From the NCBI GenBank assembly GCA_963999645.1, contig CAXEUY010000005.1, forward strand, positions 1 to 64,000: DNA of 64,000 nucleotides, written 5' to 3'. Origin of the DNA: MedAcidi-G1 sp002294285. Lineage in GTDB: Bacteria > Actinomycetota > Acidimicrobiia > Acidimicrobiales > MedAcidi-G1. A program made the translations under genes and the position numbers. Below the pieces are notes generated by a model. That model was not told where the DNA came from and did no database searches. It was given only the letters and a program-made list of their open reading frames with translations. Positions within the stretch are counted from its first letter, which is position 1. Each line of letters begins with the position of its first letter. Shown here piece by piece: positions 60,723 through 64,000 of the stretch.

Positions 60723-60795
60723 ACTGGAACCGTAGTTGAAAAAATAGTTTCTTTATTGATCGGGCTTGTTTCTCATTACAGGGCAGAATATCTAA

Positions 60796-62013
60796 ATGCC
60801 TGTTAAGAGATCGCAAGTCAGTGTGGTTTGTTTTCTTGCTTTTATGAATGGTCTTGCGGCGTTTGGAATTGATTCATCACTACCAGCTTTTGATGAGATA
60901 AGACCGGATATAGGACTCTCAGACGGATCAAATCAGATTTCACTGATAGTTACTGTGTACATTATTGGTGTTTCTCTTGGTCAGATTATTTTGGGACCTT
61001 TTACTGATCGTTTTGGGCGTATTCCTTCTTTAAAATTTGGTCTAACGCTTTACATGTTTGGAGCTCTTGGGTCGCTACTATCTCAAAATTTGATCACAAT
61101 CCTCATCTTTAGGTTCTTTTGGGGTTTGGGTTCGGGTATTCCAGCAAGTATGAGAACAACTATTGCACGTGATTTATATTCGGGTGATGAGATGGCGAAA
61201 GTAATGTCAAAAATTATGGCTGTATTTCTATTGGGACCAATAATCACACCACTGGTTTCAGAAGGTTTTCTATCTTTTACAAGTTGGAGAGTGGTTTATT
61301 TATTGGGAATTGTTTTAGCAGGTATAGGTATTTTGTCGAGTGTTTGGTTTGGTGAAACCTTACCTTCGACCAAAAAGAGAAATTTGGACTGGGAAATGAC
61401 CTCAAAGTCTTTTAAAACAATTTTCTCTACACGATTGACTATTGGTTATGTTTTAGCTGTCACATTTGGACAAGGGGCTTTCGTTATTTGGTTGAGTAGT
61501 TCGCAACCAATTTTTGATCTTATATACGGAAGAGCAAATCAGTTTGCTGTGATTTTTAGCATTCTTGGAATTCCGATGGCAATAGCATTTTTTGCAAGCA
61601 ACTATTTTATTTCACTGTTCGGAGCCAAGCGTGTAGCCATATTTAGTGTTGTTCTCTCTGTTTTATCCAACGCAGTTTCTTTACTTCTTGCTTTAGGTGA
61701 TGGAGTGCCAAATTTTTGGATTTGGCTTATTTTGATCGGCTCGTCGAATATTTTTTTAAGCCTTCTAACGCCCATAGGTTTATCTCTTGCTTTAGAGCCA
61801 ATGGGTGATTTTGCAGGAACCGCTTCTGGGGTAGCCGGAGCCATTTCCCTCGGAGGAGCTGGTCTGTTGGCTGCGATTTTCTCGTCACAAATAAATTACA
61901 CAGTTACGCCTTTGGCATTTGGCTATCTGTTGTACTCAATAATTTCGTTGTTATTGATTTTTTATGCTGAATCAGGGCGGAAAACAATTTCAGAAATAAG
62001 CCCTATGACTTAA
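60796..62013 (+). CDS. MFS transporter, Bcr/CflA drug-resistance family
   Basis: 405 residues, 12 TM helices. N-terminal FGIDSSLPAFDEI, then VYIIGVSLGQIILGPFTDRFGRIPSLKFGLTLY (motif A) and RFFWGLGSGIPASMRTTIARDLYSG, which are hallmarks of the Bcr/CflA subfamily. Probable efflux of a small hydrophobic compound; substrate unknown. The ATG is 73 nt from the divergent DUF1330-like gene, so the two may share a promoter region. Confidence 0.88.
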   Translation: MPVKRSQVSVVCFLAFMNGLAAFGIDSSLPAFDEIRPDIGLSDGSNQISLIVTVYIIGVSLGQIILGPFTDRFGRIPSLKFGLTLYMFGALGSLLSQNLITILIFRFFWGLGSGIPASMRTTIARDLYSGDEMAKVMSKIMAVFLLGPIITPLVSEGFLSFTSWRVVYLLGIVLAGIGILSSVWFGETLPSTKKRNLDWEMTSKSFKTIFSTRLTIGYVLAVTFGQGAFVIWLSSSQPIFDLIYGRANQFAVIFSILGIPMAIAFFASNYFISLFGAKRVAIFSVVLSVLSNAVSLLLALGDGVPNFWIWLILIGSSNIFLSLLTPIGLSLALEPMGDFAGTASGVAGAISLGGAGLLAAIFSSQINYTVTPLAFGYLLYSIISLLLIFYAESGRKTISEISPMT

Positions 62014-62079
62014 ACCCAAAGTTTAAAACTTTTAAAGACTTCCAAAAATTATTGCCGGAGCAGAAATAGACTTAAATTC

Positions 62080-62946
62080 ATGACTACTAAAAATTCAATT
62101 TTTGCAATTGCCGTAAGTTTGGTTGCTGCATTGTTAATAATCCTCGCAGGTAGCAGTAACGGAGTTGACGCGTCTGGTATCCGTCTTTTTGCAATATGTG
62201 GACTTATTGCTTTCGGAATTCAATGGATTTGTTTTATACCGTCTTGGTTCTTACATTCAGAACGTTTCTTCGATCTTGTTGGTTCAGCAACTTATCTGAC
62301 TGTTACTGTGGTCGCACTTCTAGCAGTCCCTGAGATTGATACTAGATCTGTTCTTTTGGGTCTGATGATTTGTTTATGGGGCTTACGCTTAGGAACTTTC
62401 CTTTTTGCGCGTGTACAGGCAGTAGGACATGATGCCCGCTTCAATTTAATAAAACATAAATTCGCATGGTTTTTAATGAGTTGGACTGTTCAAGGTCTTT
62501 GGGTTTTACTCACCTCTTCAGCCGCTTTAGCAGCAATTACTGCTAGCGAACGCAAGGACTTTGGAATTATTGGAATTATTGGAATTATTCTCTGGTTAAC
62601 CGGTTTTGTTATTGAAATTATCGCCGATGAACAAAAGAGAAGATTTAAAATGGATCCCTCAAACCAAAACTCGTTCATTACTGAGGGAATATGGGGTTGG
62701 TCACAACACCCGAACTATTTTGGAGAAATTGTCTTATGGATAGGAATTTCTCTCGTAGCGCTTCCTGGTCTATCAAGTTGGCAGCACTTCACCCTTATTT
62801 CACCTGTTTTTGTGTTTCTCCTCCTAACACGGATCAGCGGAATACCAATGCTCGATTCAGCTGCTAGAAAACGATGGGGAGATGACCCTAGATTTCTGGA
62901 ATACAAAGAAGCAACACCTGTTCTAATCCCAAGACCACCTAAATAA
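62080..62946 (+). CDS. DUF1295 membrane protein (steroid 5-alpha-reductase-like)
   Basis: 288 residues, about seven TM helices. Family landmarks are DLVGSATYLTVTVVALL, WGLRLGTFLFARVQAVGHDARF and EGIWGWSQHPNYFGEIVLWIG, the last resembling isoprenylcysteine methyltransferase/steroid reductase C termini. DUF1295 genes often accompany FAD amine-oxidase-like and fatty-acid-modifying genes; an FAD oxidoreductase gene follows here at 25 nt. The activity is not established. Carries a short 9-bp tandem repeat. Confidence 0.87.
   Translation: MTTKNSIFAIAVSLVAALLIILAGSSNGVDASGIRLFAICGLIAFGIQWICFIPSWFLHSERFFDLVGSATYLTVTVVALLAVPEIDTRSVLLGLMICLWGLRLGTFLFARVQAVGHDARFNLIKHKFAWFLMSWTVQGLWVLLTSSAALAAITASERKDFGIIGIIGIILWLTGFVIEIIADEQKRRFKMDPSNQNSFITEGIWGWSQHPNYFGEIVLWIGISLVALPGLSSWQHFTLISPVFVFLLLTRISGIPMLDSAARKRWGDDPRFLEYKEATPVLIPRPPK
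62563..62589. repeat. Three copies of a 9-bp repeat in the DUF1295 gene
   Basis: ggaattatt occurs three times in succession, encoding (Gly-Ile-Ile)3 within a TM helix. In-frame and nucleotide-identical, like the other coding repeats in this window. Confidence 0.9.
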
Positions 62947-62971
62947 TTTTGATCCACGAACGGTAGAAATT

Positions 62972-64000
62972 TTGACTGCACTTTCATCTCCTGAGTTTGT
63001 GGTTGTTGGAGCAGGAATTGCTGGATTAACAGCTGCAAAAATTTTAAGTGAAAATAATAAAGAAGTTTTACTGGTCGAAAAATCTAATTCGGTGGGTGGA
63101 CGTGTAAAAACCGATATGTATGAGGGTTTTCTACTTGATCACGGTTTTCAAGTTCTATTAACCGCTTACCCCGAAGTTCATAATCAACTAGACCTTTCTT
63201 CTTTAAACCTGAAAACTTTTGAACCTGGGGCGACAATTTTCAAAAACGGGACATTTTCACTAATTGGTGACCCGTTTAGAAATTTCTCATCAATAGCTCC
63301 AACCATATTTACAAGAACAATAACATTTACCGACAAAATAAAACTGCTGCAATTGAGATACGAATTAATGAAAGAGAAAAACTTCTACACCAATAGAAAA
63401 GATGATCAACGAATTATTGAAACTTTAGGCAAATTTGGATTCTCCACGAAAGCCATTGACAGCTTTTTTAAACCTCTGATCGGTGGAATTCAATTAGATC
63501 CCGAACTCAATGGTTCTGCAAGACTTTCTCTACTGATACTGAAAATGTTATTTCTTGGAGATGCAGCAGTCCCTGAAAGAGGAATGGGTGCAATTAGTCA
63601 GCAGCTTTTAAGAAAAGTAGGAGAAAACAATGTTCTCCTCAATGCATCGGTTGAAAAAATCGAAGGTAAGAAAATTTTTATTTCAGAAGGAGAATCCTTT
63701 TCGCCTTCTAATTTGATAATTGCTACAGAAAACCCTGCAGCAGCAAAATTATTTGGTAATGAAATCACCCCTTCCAAGTCTGTATCATGTGTTTATTTTT
63801 CGGCTCCAGAAGCACCGATTAAATCCAGAGCAATTCTTCTTGATGGAGAAAACGGAGGTCCAGGGCTCAACGTGGCAATCATGACAAATGTTTCTTCTTC
63901 ATATTCTTCTACAAATGAAGCTTTGATCGCTGTAGCAATACCTGGACAACTTGTGTGTGATTCAACTGAACCTGTCGTCACACAAATGAAAAAATGGTTC
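62972..64000 (+). CDS. FAD-dependent amine-oxidase/desaturase-like oxidoreductase, 3' end outside window
   Basis: 343 residues visible. Probable TTG start giving MTALSSPEFVVVGAGIAGLTAAK; the FAD motif VVGAGIAGLTAAKILSENNKEVLLVEKSNSVGGRV is complete, and a GMGAISQQLL segment follows in the substrate half. The pattern is that of the phytoene desaturase/protoporphyrinogen oxidase-like superfamily; the exact substrate is unknown. The preceding AGAAAT is a weak ribosome-binding site, but no better in-frame start precedes the FAD motif. Open at the window end. Confidence 0.85.
   Translation, partial: MTALSSPEFVVVGAGIAGLTAAKILSENNKEVLLVEKSNSVGGRVKTDMYEGFLLDHGFQVLLTAYPEVHNQLDLSSLNLKTFEPGATIFKNGTFSLIGDPFRNFSSIAPTIFTRTITFTDKIKLLQLRYELMKEKNFYTNRKDDQRIIETLGKFGFSTKAIDSFFKPLIGGIQLDPELNGSARLSLLILKMLFLGDAAVPERGMGAISQQLLRKVGENNVLLNASVEKIEGKKIFISEGESFSPSNLIIATENPAAAKLFGNEITPSKSVSCVYFSAPEAPIKSRAILLDGENGGPGLNVAIMTNVSSSYSSTNEALIAVAIPGQLVCDSTEPVVTQMKKWF

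Overview
The window looks like a chromosomal segment of a low-GC (about 40% by eye), probably marine, actinobacterium, most plausibly an Acidimicrobiia-like lineage. The pointers are a rex-hemA-hemC-hemD-hemB order as in Streptomyces and Mycobacterium, a mycothiol glycosyltransferase (mshA) followed by a YbjN-like gene and proC as in the Mycobacterium tuberculosis mshA-proC-hemACDB region, a menaquinone-reductase-like flavoprotein, and frequent GTG/TTG starts. The lineage is an inference from gene content; there is no 16S rRNA here. No phage, IS element or CRISPR array was seen.

Layout. 1-5000: ribosomal/transcription block on the minus strand (rpmB, rpmG, tRNA-Trp, secE, nusG, rplK, rplA, L10 leader, rplJ cut by the window edge), preceded by tRNA-Tyr, tRNA-Thr and tRNA-Met, with a plus-strand GNAT acetyltransferase set between the tRNAs. 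5000-9000: yajQ, htpX, a HAD phosphatase and acetyl-CoA synthetase. 9053-41662: a 32.6-kb, single-strand respiratory block. Read in transcription order it holds a membrane protein, a ferredoxin, a b6f-like split cytochrome b, a Rieske protein, a dihaem cytochrome c and an unknown membrane protein; then a complete 14-subunit complex I (nuoA-N); then a second, 11-subunit complex I lacking nuoE, nuoF and nuoG; and last a MidA/NDUFAF7-type complex I methyltransferase. 41946-45694: divergent monohaem cytochrome c, geranylgeranyl/menaquinone reductase family protein and pgi. 45691-56687: minus-strand haem genes (rex, hemA, C, D, B, L) behind moaD-like, mshA, YbjN-like, MFS, proC, a SAM hydrolase and a 29-residue membrane peptide. 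56752-64000: histidine phosphatase, a tight four-gene minus cassette (tandem DUF1330-like, D-threonine-aldolase-like, aldonolactone oxidase, small acidic protein), then plus-strand Bcr/CflA-type transporter, DUF1295 protein and a truncated FAD oxidoreductase.

How it fits together. Haem and redox sensing (Rex) sit next to the respiratory chain that uses them. A near-consensus Rex operator inside a 15-bp-arm perfect inverted repeat lies 39 nt upstream of the cytochrome bc operon. The two complexes I probably feed the same menaquinone pool from different donors: NADH for the 14-subunit form, and possibly ferredoxin for the 11-subunit form. The NuoD of the 11-subunit set keeps the arginine that NDUFAF7 methylates in mitochondria, whereas the NuoD of the 14-subunit set has threonine there, and the methyltransferase gene follows the former. 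Several conserved genes carry in-frame short tandem repeats (rplJ, both nuoL genes, the DUF1295 gene), a recurrent oddity of this genome.
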